Below, piece after piece: positions 1 to 10,501 of a DNA stretch of 64,000 bases. How positions within the stretch are numbered: the stretch's first letter is position 1; each line of letters begins with the position of its first letter. The translations under genes were made by a program, and so were the position numbers. Under the pieces are notes generated by a model. The model made no database searches, was not told where the DNA came from, and saw nothing but the letters and a program-made list of their open reading frames with translations. The stretch is from Aphodovivens sp036306585 (lineage in GTDB: Bacteria; Actinomycetota; Coriobacteriia; Coriobacteriales; Eggerthellaceae), in assembly GCA_036306585.1 (NCBI GenBank), contig JAXJZF010000002.1, positions 248,001 to 312,000 of the forward strand, given 5' to 3'.

Positions 1-1
1 C

Positions 2-1186
2 TACGCCGGGCAGATCATCACCATGACCTATCCGCAGATCGGCAACTACGGCGTCAACGAAGATGATGTGCAGCGCGCCAAGCCCGCTTGTCGCGGCTTG
101 GTTGTGCGCGACATGTGCCAAACGCCGTCCAACTGGCGAAGCGGCGTTTCGCTTCCCGAGTTCCTCAAGCGCCATGGCATCGTCGCCATCGAAGGCGTCG
201 ATACGCGAGCCCTCGTGCGCCACGTGCGCGATGCGGGCGCCCAGCGCGCAGTGATCTCGACGGTGGACACCGATTACGACAGCCTTCTGAAGAAGGTTCG
301 CGAGAGCCAGTCCATTGTCGGCGTCAATCTGGCCGCCACCGTTTCCTGCGATGAAGTGCATGGCTTCGAGGCCGCCCGGCTCCCCGAAAGCCAGGCGTTC
401 GCCATCGCGTCCCCGCAGGCGCCTGCCCATAAGGTGGTCGCCTACGATTGCGGCGCCAAGCTCTCTATCTTGCAGAATCTCGTGCGCTGCGGCTGCGAGC
501 TTACCGTGGTTCCGTGGGATACGCCTGCCGTGGACGTGCTCGCTATGAACCCCGATGGTGTGTTCCTATCGAACGGCCCAGGCGATCCCGATGCTGTGAG
601 CGGAACCTACTCCCAGGTGGAGAAGCTGTTGGGCGAGGTGCCTGTGTTCGGCATCTGCCTGGGACATCAGATGATCTGCAAGGCCGCCGGCGCTCAGATC
701 GAGAAGCTGAAGTTCGGGCATCGTGGCGGTAACCACCCGGTCATGAACCTGCTTACCGGACGCGTCGAGATCACGGCGCAAAACCACGGCTTCGGCATCC
801 TTTTCCCTAGCTTGGGCGAGCTCATCCCTGAGCTTTCCGACGGCGTGAAGGAGCATCCGTCCGACGGTGACCTGCGCTTCTGGGTGCGCCGCGGCGTTGC
901 TCCGGTGGTGGATAATCCGCGCTTCGGGCGCATCCGCCTCACGCATGTCAACCTTAATGACGGCACCGCCGAGGGCATCGCGTTTTTGGACATCCCCGCG
1001 TTCTGCGTCCAGTACCATCCCGAGGCCTCGCCGGGACCGACCGACGCTCATTACTTGTTCACCGCGTTTTGCCGCTTGATGGACGGTCGCGATGACTACC
1101 TTGACATCGACATCGCCGCCGACCGCTTGGCCGGCTGGAAATTCGGAGCGGCAGCGGCAGACGCCGTCGCTGGTGGGGAGGAATAG
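2..1186 (+). CDS. carA: Carbamoyl-phosphate synthase small subunit (5' truncated)
   Basis: Glutamine amidotransferase subunit that releases ammonia from glutamine for the large subunit, feeding pyrimidine and arginine synthesis. The reading frame is open to the window edge; by comparison with E. coli CarA about 45 N-terminal residues are missing. The N-terminal CPSase_sm domain is followed by a class I GATase with the nucleophile in GICLGHQ and the His/Glu pair in YHPEASPGP. Between AQNHGFGI and LTHVNLNDGT there are about 46 residues where E. coli has about 10, so the GATase domain carries an insertion of roughly 36 residues (near 804-941). carB starts 3 nt after the stop, and a GGGGAGG ribosome binding site lies at the end of carA. 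Family assignment is certain; the role of the insertion is unknown. Confidence 0.97.
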   Translation, partial: YAGQIITMTYPQIGNYGVNEDDVQRAKPACRGLVVRDMCQTPSNWRSGVSLPEFLKRHGIVAIEGVDTRALVRHVRDAGAQRAVISTVDTDYDSLLKKVRESQSIVGVNLAATVSCDEVHGFEAARLPESQAFAIASPQAPAHKVVAYDCGAKLSILQNLVRCGCELTVVPWDTPAVDVLAMNPDGVFLSNGPGDPDAVSGTYSQVEKLLGEVPVFGICLGHQMICKAAGAQIEKLKFGHRGGNHPVMNLLTGRVEITAQNHGFGILFPSLGELIPELSDGVKEHPSDGDLRFWVRRGVAPVVDNPRFGRIRLTHVNLNDGTAEGIAFLDIPAFCVQYHPEASPGPTDAHYLFTAFCRLMDGRDDYLDIDIAADRLAGWKFGAAAADAVAGGEE

Positions 1187-1188
1187 AA

Positions 1189-4431
<3,243 letters not shown>

Positions 4432-4444
4432 GGAGGAGCACGCC

Positions 4445-5236
4445 ATGGCATTGGTCAACGAAGTCGCGCGCATTCTATCGAATGTCGAAGCGGGTCCGCG
4501 CCTGCATATCATGACGGTGGAGGCGCCCTGCATCGCCTCGGCTATCAAACCGGGCCAGTTTGTGCACATGAGGGTGCCGCGCATGGAGGCTCACATCCTG
4601 CGCCGGCCCTTCTCGGTGTACGCATGCGATCCCGAACAGGGTACGCTTGACATCCTGTACCAGGTAGTGGGTTACGGCACCGATCATATGACCGGTCTTC
4701 AAACCGGCGAGGAGTGCCAGCTCATCGGTCCGGTGGGTAAGACCTGGAACCCGCCCGCTGAGGGCCGCTGCCTTCTGGTGGGCGGCGGTGTCGGCGCCGC
4801 GCCCCTGTTCATGCTGTGCCAGCAGATCGTGGATTCGCCTGCAAGCGTCGAGATCGTCTTAGGCGCGCAGACCGAGGCCGCTCTCGTCTGCCGCGAGCGC
4901 TACGCTGAAACGCTGGGTGCCGAGCCCGCATGCGCCACTGACGACGGCAGCTACGGCCGTCCGGGTTTCTGCACCTCCTTGGTGCAGGAGGCGCTTGAAA
5001 AGGCTGCCGGGGAAGGCCATCCATTCGATTACGTGGCGGTGTGCGGCCCTGAGCCTTTGATGAAGATCGTGGCGGGCATGGCCGCCGATGCTGGCATCCG
5101 CTGCGAGGTATCCCTTGAAAAGCGCATGGCCTGCGGTGTGGGCGCCTGCCTTTCCTGCATCGTCGACACCGTCGACGGTAAGAAGCGCTCGTGCGTCGAC
5201 GGTCCTGTTTTCGATGCTGAGAAGGTGGTGTGGTAG
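4445..5236 (+). CDS. pyrK: Dihydroorotate dehydrogenase B, electron-transfer subunit
   Basis: FAD and [2Fe-2S] subunit that passes electrons from the PyrD flavin to NAD+, making this a class 1B dihydroorotate dehydrogenase. 263 residues. An N-terminal ferredoxin-reductase-like FAD domain carries RRPFSVY, followed by the nucleotide-binding loop VGGGVGAAPLF. The C-terminal iron-sulfur motif has cysteines at residues 230, 235, 238 and 250. The start is supported by GGGAGGAGCACGCC directly upstream. The stop codon abuts the pyrD start, so the two subunits are probably translationally coupled. Confidence 0.97.
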   Translation: MALVNEVARILSNVEAGPRLHIMTVEAPCIASAIKPGQFVHMRVPRMEAHILRRPFSVYACDPEQGTLDILYQVVGYGTDHMTGLQTGEECQLIGPVGKTWNPPAEGRCLLVGGGVGAAPLFMLCQQIVDSPASVEIVLGAQTEAALVCRERYAETLGAEPACATDDGSYGRPGFCTSLVQEALEKAAGEGHPFDYVAVCGPEPLMKIVAGMAADAGIRCEVSLEKRMACGVGACLSCIVDTVDGKKRSCVDGPVFDAEKVVW

Positions 5237-6145
5237 ATGGTCGATTTGAATGTGAACCTCGGCGGCCTTCCAATGAAGAATCCCGTGACCACGGCATCGG
5301 GCACGTTCGCCGCTGGCATTGAGTACTCGGATTTCGTGGATGTTGCGGCTTTGGGCGCGGTCACCACCAAGGGCGTATCGCTTAACGGATGGGAGGGCAA
5401 CGCGTCCCCGCGCATCGCCGAAACCCCCAGCGGCATGCTCAATTCCATTGGCTTGCAGAATCCAGGCGTAAAGCACCTGAAAGAAGTCGAGCTGCCTTGG
5501 CTTCAGCAGAAGGGTGCCACGGTGATCGTCAATGTCTCCGGGCACAGCTTCCAGGAATACGTTGATGTCATCGAGGCCCTCGAGGACGCGCCTGTGGATG
5601 CCTACGAGGTGAACATCTCGTGCCCCAATGTTGATGCCGGCGGCATGACCATTGGTACCGATCCTCGCAGCGTGACAGAGGTGGTGGGGCTGTGCCGCGC
5701 TGCCACCAAACGCCCCCTCATCGTCAAGCTCACGCCCAACGTCACCGACATCACTGAGATCGCCCGTGCCGCGGAAGCGGCGGGAGCGGACGCCCTTTCC
5801 CTCATCAATACGCTGATGGGAATGGCCATCGACGCCGAACGGCGCATGCCACTGCTCGCCCGCGTGGTGGGCGGGTTCTCGGGCCCGGCGGTCAAGCCCG
5901 TGGCGCTGCACATGGTGTGGGAGTGCTACAAAGCGGTGAAGGTGCCGCTGCTTGGTATGGGTGGCATCTGCAACGGCACCGATGCCATCGAGTTCATGCT
6001 TGCAGGCGCCACGGCCGTCGCCGTTGGCACCGCGAACTTCTTCAACCCGTACGCCACCCAGGACGTCATCGACGGCATCACGGCGTATTGCGAGCGCCAT
6101 GGCGTCGAGCGGGTTGCCGATTTGATTGGAGCACTGGAATGCTAA
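5237..6145 (+). CDS. pyrD: Dihydroorotate dehydrogenase B, catalytic subunit
   Basis: FMN enzyme oxidising dihydroorotate to orotate in the cytoplasm. 302 residues. NISCPNVD holds the active-site cysteine typical of class 1 enzymes (class 2 has serine). FMN-binding glycine motifs are present near GMGGICNG and AVAVGTANF. The neighbouring pyrK confirms class 1B. The last seven bases, including the stop, overlap the start of pyrF. Confidence 0.97.
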   Translation: MVDLNVNLGGLPMKNPVTTASGTFAAGIEYSDFVDVAALGAVTTKGVSLNGWEGNASPRIAETPSGMLNSIGLQNPGVKHLKEVELPWLQQKGATVIVNVSGHSFQEYVDVIEALEDAPVDAYEVNISCPNVDAGGMTIGTDPRSVTEVVGLCRAATKRPLIVKLTPNVTDITEIARAAEAAGADALSLINTLMGMAIDAERRMPLLARVVGGFSGPAVKPVALHMVWECYKAVKVPLLGMGGICNGTDAIEFMLAGATAVAVGTANFFNPYATQDVIDGITAYCERHGVERVADLIGALEC

Positions 6146-6864
6146 CGCCTTTCAACGAGATCCCTGCCGCCCAACGCGTTATCGTCGCGCTTGACTGCGA
6201 CAAACCGGAAGCGCTGCGCCTCGCCGAGCTGTTATCGGGCAAGGCGACGTGGCTGAAGGTGGGCATGACGCTTTTTTACGCCGAAGGCCCTTCCATCGTT
6301 AAACGCTTCAAGGAGCTGGGATTCAAGGTGTTCCTGGATCTGAAGTTCCACGATATCCCGCACCAGGTTGAAGGTGCCGCTGCGTCCGCGGTTGCAAGCG
6401 GGGCTGACATGCTCACCATGCATGCATCCGGAGGCGTGGACATGATGCGGGCCGCTCAGCGCGGCGTCGAGCGCGTGTGCGCTGAAACTGGCAGGGAGCT
6501 TCCCGCGACGTTGGGCATCACGGTGCTCACCAGTATGGATGCCGACACGCTCAGGCGCATCGGCGTGGATCTCCCTCTGACCGATCAAGTTGCCGCGTTG
6601 GCCCGCCTCACGCAGGAAGCGGGCATTTCCGGCGTCGTGGCCTCGCCTCAAGAGGCGGGCATGCTGCGTGAGCTGCTGGGGCCCGATGCCTACATCGTGA
6701 CCCCCGGGGTGCGTCCGGCGGGTGCGGCGCTGGGCGATCAGAGCCGCGTTGCGACGCCGGAGGCGGCTTTCAAGGCTGGCTCCTCCCATATCGTCATCGG
6801 CAGGCCGATCACCCAGGCAGACGATCCCGCCGCTGCCTTCGAAGCGATTGTTTCGTCGCTTTAA
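6139..6864 (+). CDS. pyrF: Orotidine 5'-phosphate decarboxylase
   Basis: Converts OMP to UMP, the last step of de novo UMP synthesis. 241 residues. The catalytic charged network D-x-K-x-x-D is seen in LDLKFHDIP, and the phosphate-binding end in HIVIGRPITQ. The frame stays open upstream to 5917, but the ATG inside ATGCTAA, overlapping the pyrD stop, gives the family length and the expected N-terminus; the longer version would read through pyrD. It is the last gene of the operon before a 174-bp gap. Confidence 0.97.
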   Translation: MLTPFNEIPAAQRVIVALDCDKPEALRLAELLSGKATWLKVGMTLFYAEGPSIVKRFKELGFKVFLDLKFHDIPHQVEGAAASAVASGADMLTMHASGGVDMMRAAQRGVERVCAETGRELPATLGITVLTSMDADTLRRIGVDLPLTDQVAALARLTQEAGISGVVASPQEAGMLRELLGPDAYIVTPGVRPAGAALGDQSRVATPEAAFKAGSSHIVIGRPITQADDPAAAFEAIVSSL

Positions 6865-6875
6865 TGTGGTTTTCC

Positions 6876-6904
6876 TTGAAACGTATTGCCTGATGGGCTT
6901 TAAT
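6876..6904 (+). promoter_or_regulatory. Predicted sigma70-type promoter for mihF
   Basis: TTGAAA (6876-6881) and TTTAAT (6899-6904) are separated by 17 bp, in the gap between pyrF and mihF. This would give mihF-gmk-rpoZ a transcript of their own with a leader of about 130 nt. Seen by eye only. Confidence 0.5.
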
Positions 6905-7038
6905 AGACAGGTGCATTGTAGAAGCGGCTGTGCAGGTGCGTTGGATTTTTTCCGAACTCGTGCAAATAGCATGCGATCTCGCGCGCATCAGTGATACCAT
7001 CTGACAATCGCTTTCAGTTACAGAAGGAGAGACACACT

Positions 7039-7347
7039 ATGGCAATCCCTCAACTCAGCGCAGAAGAGCGTCAGGCGGCTTTGGAAAAGGCAAAGGCTGC
7101 GCGCATCAAGCGTGCCCAGGTTCGCGATGACCTCAAGTCCGGCAAGATCACCCTCAAGGACGTTCTGGGTATGAAGGACGACCCCATCGTGGGCCGCATG
7201 AAGGTTTCCACCCTCATCGAGACCTTGCCCGGTTACGGCAAGGCCAAGGCCGAAAAGGTCATGCGCGACCTCCAGATCGCCGAGAGCCGCCGTCTGCGCG
7301 GTCTGGGCGACCGTCAGCAGGCCGCTTTGCTGGAGCGCTTGGGCTAA
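7039..7347 (+). CDS. mihF: Actinobacterial integration host factor (mIHF)
   Basis: Small nucleoid-associated DNA-binding protein of 102 residues. The C-terminal half, LPGYGKAKAEKVMRDLQIAE followed by RRLRGLGDRQ, is the S13-like helix-two-turn-helix characteristic of mycobacterial and streptomycete mIHF. It is unrelated in sequence to proteobacterial IHF. The start is the ATG behind AGAAGGAGAG, not the upstream in-frame ATA/ATG region. The order pyrF-mihF-gmk-rpoZ is conserved in Actinobacteria and supports the call. Confidence 0.95.
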   Translation: MAIPQLSAEERQAALEKAKAARIKRAQVRDDLKSGKITLKDVLGMKDDPIVGRMKVSTLIETLPGYGKAKAEKVMRDLQIAESRRLRGLGDRQQAALLERLG

Positions 7348-7354
7348 TCGCCGT

Positions 7355-7918
7355 ATGCGCACCGGCAATCTATTCGTTATCTCTGGGCCATCAGGTGCCG
7401 GCAAAGGCACGCTGGTGGCCCGTCTTGCGCAGAGAGTTCCCGACGTCTGGGTGTCCCGCTCCATGACCACCCGCGCTCCGCGGGAAGGTGAGGTGGACGG
7501 CGTCCAGTACGATTTCCTCACCGATGGGCAGTTCCGCGACCTCGTCGCCCAGGACGGGTTTCTCGAGTGGGCTGAGTACGCGGGGCACTGCTACGGCACT
7601 CCGCGCAAGAGCATCGAGGAAGCGCTCGCCGCCGGCAAGCAGATCGTCTTGGAGATCGATGTCCAAGGAGCCTTCCAGGTACGCGAGAAGATGCCCTTGG
7701 CCCATCTGGTGTTCATCGAGCCCCCTTCGCTCGAAGAACTTGAACGGCGGCTAAGGGGCCGCGGCACCGAGGAGGAAGACGTCATCAAGCGGCGCATGGT
7801 AGCGGCGGTGGGAGAGCTTTCCCGTAAGAACGACTATGACAAACGCGTGGTCAACGATGATCTCGATAGAGCCACAAACGAGCTGGTGGCCTACGTTAAC
7901 GAGTTGGCCGAACGCTAG
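7355..7918 (+). CDS. gmk: Guanylate kinase
   Basis: Phosphorylates GMP to GDP. 187 residues. The P-loop SGPSGAGKGTL is at the N-terminus, followed by the GMP-binding region SMTTRAPREGEVDGVQY. The lid and C-terminal helix are as in the family. It starts 7 nt after mihF with no clear Shine-Dalgarno sequence, so it is probably read by coupling to mihF. Confidence 0.98.
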   Translation: MRTGNLFVISGPSGAGKGTLVARLAQRVPDVWVSRSMTTRAPREGEVDGVQYDFLTDGQFRDLVAQDGFLEWAEYAGHCYGTPRKSIEEALAAGKQIVLEIDVQGAFQVREKMPLAHLVFIEPPSLEELERRLRGRGTEEEDVIKRRMVAAVGELSRKNDYDKRVVNDDLDRATNELVAYVNELAER

Positions 7919-7941
7919 AACGAAGGTAAAGGAAGCAGGCT

Positions 7942-8202
7942 ATGAGCATTATTGAACCGAAGATCGACGTTCTGCTCGATCAAACCGACAATGATCGTTT
8001 TCTTCTGTGCGCATTGGCATCCAAGCGCGCACACGACATCAACGACATGATGCGCGGCCAGCGCGACCGTGCCATCCAGCTGCAGACGGCTGTCGAGATC
8101 GCACGCGCGGCCGACAAGAAGCCGCTCACTATCGCATTCGGCGAGATCGCCCGTGGTGATATCTCCTACGACTCTGCCACTATTGACGTCCACAACCACT
8201 AA
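7942..8202 (+). CDS. rpoZ: RNA polymerase omega subunit
   Basis: Small RNA polymerase subunit that helps fold beta-prime. 86 residues, with the conserved block KRAHDINDMMRG and a C-terminal GEIARGDI segment. A ribosome binding site (AAAGGAAG) precedes the ATG. It is downstream of gmk, as in most bacteria. Confidence 0.95.
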   Translation: MSIIEPKIDVLLDQTDNDRFLLCALASKRAHDINDMMRGQRDRAIQLQTAVEIARAADKKPLTIAFGEIARGDISYDSATIDVHNH

Positions 8203-8243
8203 TTCTGCGCGCCAGCGTAACGCGGAACCGTTAATCCGCTGAC

Positions 8244-8344
8244 AAGCCCTGAGGCACGCCGCATTGCCGGATCGAGGTTCGCCCGCGTACCTAAGTACGC
8301 ATCGCGGATCCTATGAGGCAATCCGACGCACTTCAGGGCTTTTT
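8244..8344 (+). terminator. Elongated imperfect hairpin with U-tract after rpoZ
   Basis: Outer stem AAGCCCTGA/TCAGGGCTT (8244-8252 with 8333-8341) ends in a run of five T. Inside are a paired ATTGCC/GGCAAT block (8263-8268 with 8317-8322) and a perfect apical hairpin GCGTAC-CTAA-GTACGC (8285-8300). It is a plausible intrinsic terminator for gmk-rpoZ, but at about 100 nt it is much longer than the other terminators here. It may also be a structured RNA. Confidence 0.6.
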
Positions 8345-8447
8345 AACTGTACGGGCTTGCCCATTCTGCATTTGTGCGAGCTCCTGGCTGTAGCTGGCAG
8401 GCAAACCGATTTTCCTTGTACTAACGATTTTCCAATGAGGTGGACCT

Positions 8448-9656
8448 ATGACCGCGTTTCAGCGCATTTGTCTTGTTCATTATCACGAGATTGGGTTGAA
8501 AGGGCATAATCGCAAGGCGTTCGAGCAGCGGCTTCTGAAAAATCTCGAAGCGCTGCTCCATCCGTTTCCCATCGTCACCATCCATCGCATATCAGGGCGC
8601 CTGTGCGTGTTCATTAAAGAAGGGACGTCGTCGGAGGTTGCGCTCGAGGCGGCCCACGTCATCTCCACCGTTCCCGGCGTCGCCCGCGTTTCCTGTGGAT
8701 TCAAGTGCGAGCGCGACATCGAGGAAATGACCCAAGCGGGTATCATCGCGATGTCGGAAGCGGGGGAGATGGCCAGCTTCAAGGTGCATGCGCGTCGCAG
8801 CCACACGGATTTCCCCATAGGGTCCCAGGATATGAACCGCATCATCGGAGGCAACCTTTCCGACGCCTACCCCGAGGTAGCCGTGAAGATGAAGAACCCC
8901 GATGTCACCGTTGGCGTCGAAGTGGTGCAGAACGCTGCGTATGTGTATGCTCGCAGCGAAGCGGGCATTGGCGGGCTTCCCGTGGGAAGCTCGGGCAAAG
9001 TGGTCTCGTTGCTTTCCAGCGGCATCGACTCTCCCGTTGCCTCATGGAAGATGGCCCGTCGAGGCGCTATCGTCATCGGCGTTCATTTCTCTGGACGCCC
9101 GCAAACCTCCGATGCCAGTGAATGGTTGGTGGACGATATCGCGCATGTTCTGGAAAAGACGGGCTGCATCGGCCGCGTGTATATGGTGCCGTTCGGCGAC
9201 TGCCAGCGCGAGATCGCGCTTTCGGCTCCGCCGCAGCTGCGTGTGATTTTGTACCGGCGCCTCATGTTCAAAGTCGCCGAAGAGATCGCGCGACGCGAGC
9301 ACGCCGGAGCGCTGGTGACAGGGGAGAGCCTGGGTCAGGTTGCATCGCAGACGCTCGACAACATCCGCTGCACGGATGCGGCGGTGGTCTGCCCCATTTT
9401 CCGACCGCTCATTGGTACGGACAAGCTCGAGATCATCCACGAAGCCGAGCGCCTGGGCACGTTCGAGATCTCTTCGCAGGATGCCCCCGATTGCTGCACG
9501 TTGTTCATGCCGCGCAATCCCGAAACTCATGCGAAGCTTTCCGATGTGCTCGAGGCGGAGAAAGATCTCCCGATTGAGCGTTGGGTGGCGGAGCTTGTCG
9601 ACGCGGCGACGACTACCGAATATGCGTGCCCTTCGTATCGCCCCCCGCGCGGTTAG
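8448..9656 (+). CDS. thiI: tRNA 4-thiouridine synthase ThiI
   Basis: Sulfur transferase making 4-thiouridine at tRNA position 8, and in some species thiazole sulfur. 402 residues: ferredoxin-like and THUMP RNA-binding domains in the first 165 residues, then a PP-loop ATPase with SSGIDSPVASW near residue 187. There is no C-terminal rhodanese domain, so sulfur must reach it from another carrier, as in Bacillus-type short ThiI. GAGGTGGACCT precedes the ATG. Confidence 0.95.
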   Translation: MTAFQRICLVHYHEIGLKGHNRKAFEQRLLKNLEALLHPFPIVTIHRISGRLCVFIKEGTSSEVALEAAHVISTVPGVARVSCGFKCERDIEEMTQAGIIAMSEAGEMASFKVHARRSHTDFPIGSQDMNRIIGGNLSDAYPEVAVKMKNPDVTVGVEVVQNAAYVYARSEAGIGGLPVGSSGKVVSLLSSGIDSPVASWKMARRGAIVIGVHFSGRPQTSDASEWLVDDIAHVLEKTGCIGRVYMVPFGDCQREIALSAPPQLRVILYRRLMFKVAEEIARREHAGALVTGESLGQVASQTLDNIRCTDAAVVCPIFRPLIGTDKLEIIHEAERLGTFEISSQDAPDCCTLFMPRNPETHAKLSDVLEAEKDLPIERWVAELVDAATTTEYACPSYRPPRG

Positions 9657-9673
9657 ATTGTTTTCGAACCATG

Positions 9674-9720
9674 CCCCTGCGGATCTAGCGCATGTTGGTT
9701 TTGCGTTAGATCCGCAGGGG
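9674..9720. repeat. 18-bp-stem intergenic palindrome
   Basis: Arms 9674-9691 and 9703-9720 pair over 18 bp (one G-T pair) around an 11-nt loop, in the thiI-comEA gap. No T-run follows on either strand, so it is not a typical intrinsic terminator. The right arm GCGTTAGATCCGCAGGGG is 16/18 identical to 42551-42568 upstream of recA. Confidence 0.75.
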
Positions 9721-9732
9721 TATCTGGCGATA

Positions 9733-9761
9733 GCGGAATATGGTTTGAGCGCATACTCCGC
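9733..9761. repeat. Second intergenic palindrome before comEA
   Basis: GCGGAATATG (9733-9742) faces CATACTCCGC (9752-9761) with one mismatch that becomes a G-U pair on the minus strand. It stands next to the larger palindrome at 9674-9720; the pair fills most of the thiI-comEA gap. Confidence 0.55.
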
Positions 9762-9832
9762 GAATGCTTGCGGACTGCCGTGAGAGATGCAAGCGCTATC
9801 CTCCTTCTCAGCTTCGAATGGAAGGGGGAGCC

Positions 9833-10501
9833 ATGCCGTTTCAAGACAGTGCGGATTCATGGCGCGCGAAACTTCATTGGGGCAAAGTGCGGCGCCCCTT
9901 GGCGGTGGGCATCGTTTGCGTCATCGTGCTCATCCTCGTCGTCGGCGGTATATGGATGGTGGGCGCGTTTCCCACGCAAAGTCAGTCGTTTTCCATCGAT
10001 GGGAATGAGGTGCAGGATGCCTCGGATGGCACTGCATCGTCCTCTGAAGAGGAGCAGCCGTCGATGGCGATCGTTCACGTTAGCGGAGCCGTCGCGTCCC
10101 CCGGAGTGTACATGGTTCCGGAAACAGCGCGCGTTAACGAAGCCATCGAAGCGGCAGGGGGTATGGGGGAGGACGCCGCTCCCGACTCGCTGAACCTCGC
10201 ACGCGCCGTCGTCGATGGCGAGCAGATAATCGTCCCCACCCAAGAGCAGGTGCAGGCTCAGGCGCAAGAGCTTGGCGCTGCGGGGGTGGCTGGCTCTGCT
10301 GCGACGGCTAAGGTGAACATCAACTCCGCATCGATTGAGCAACTCGATGCCCTGCCCGGCATAGGGGTGGCAACCGCCGAGAAGATCATTGCCGACAGGG
10401 AGCAAAACGGTCCGTTTTCCTCTCCTGAAGATCTCAAACGCGTTTCGGGGATAGGAGATAGGAAGTACGAGGAACTTGCCGAACTCATCTCGGTCGGGTG
10501 A
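9833..10501 (+). CDS. comEA: ComEA-like competence DNA receptor
   Basis: Membrane-anchored protein that binds incoming double-stranded DNA during natural transformation. 222 residues from the ATG behind GAAGGGGGAG. One transmembrane helix near residues 22-45, a SLBB domain (VHVSGAVASPGVYMVPE), then a C-terminal pair of helix-hairpin-helix motifs (LPGIGVATAEKI and VSGIGDRKYEEL). The stop overlaps the comEC start by 4 nt, so the two are coupled. Confidence 0.93.
   Translation: MPFQDSADSWRAKLHWGKVRRPLAVGIVCVIVLILVVGGIWMVGAFPTQSQSFSIDGNEVQDASDGTASSSEEEQPSMAIVHVSGAVASPGVYMVPETARVNEAIEAAGGMGEDAAPDSLNLARAVVDGEQIIVPTQEQVQAQAQELGAAGVAGSAATAKVNINSASIEQLDALPGIGVATAEKIIADREQNGPFSSPEDLKRVSGIGDRKYEELAELISVG

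Noticed and set aside
4859..6100. 413-codon open frame antisense to pyrK-pyrD
   Set aside because: Shadow frame with no recognisable motif.
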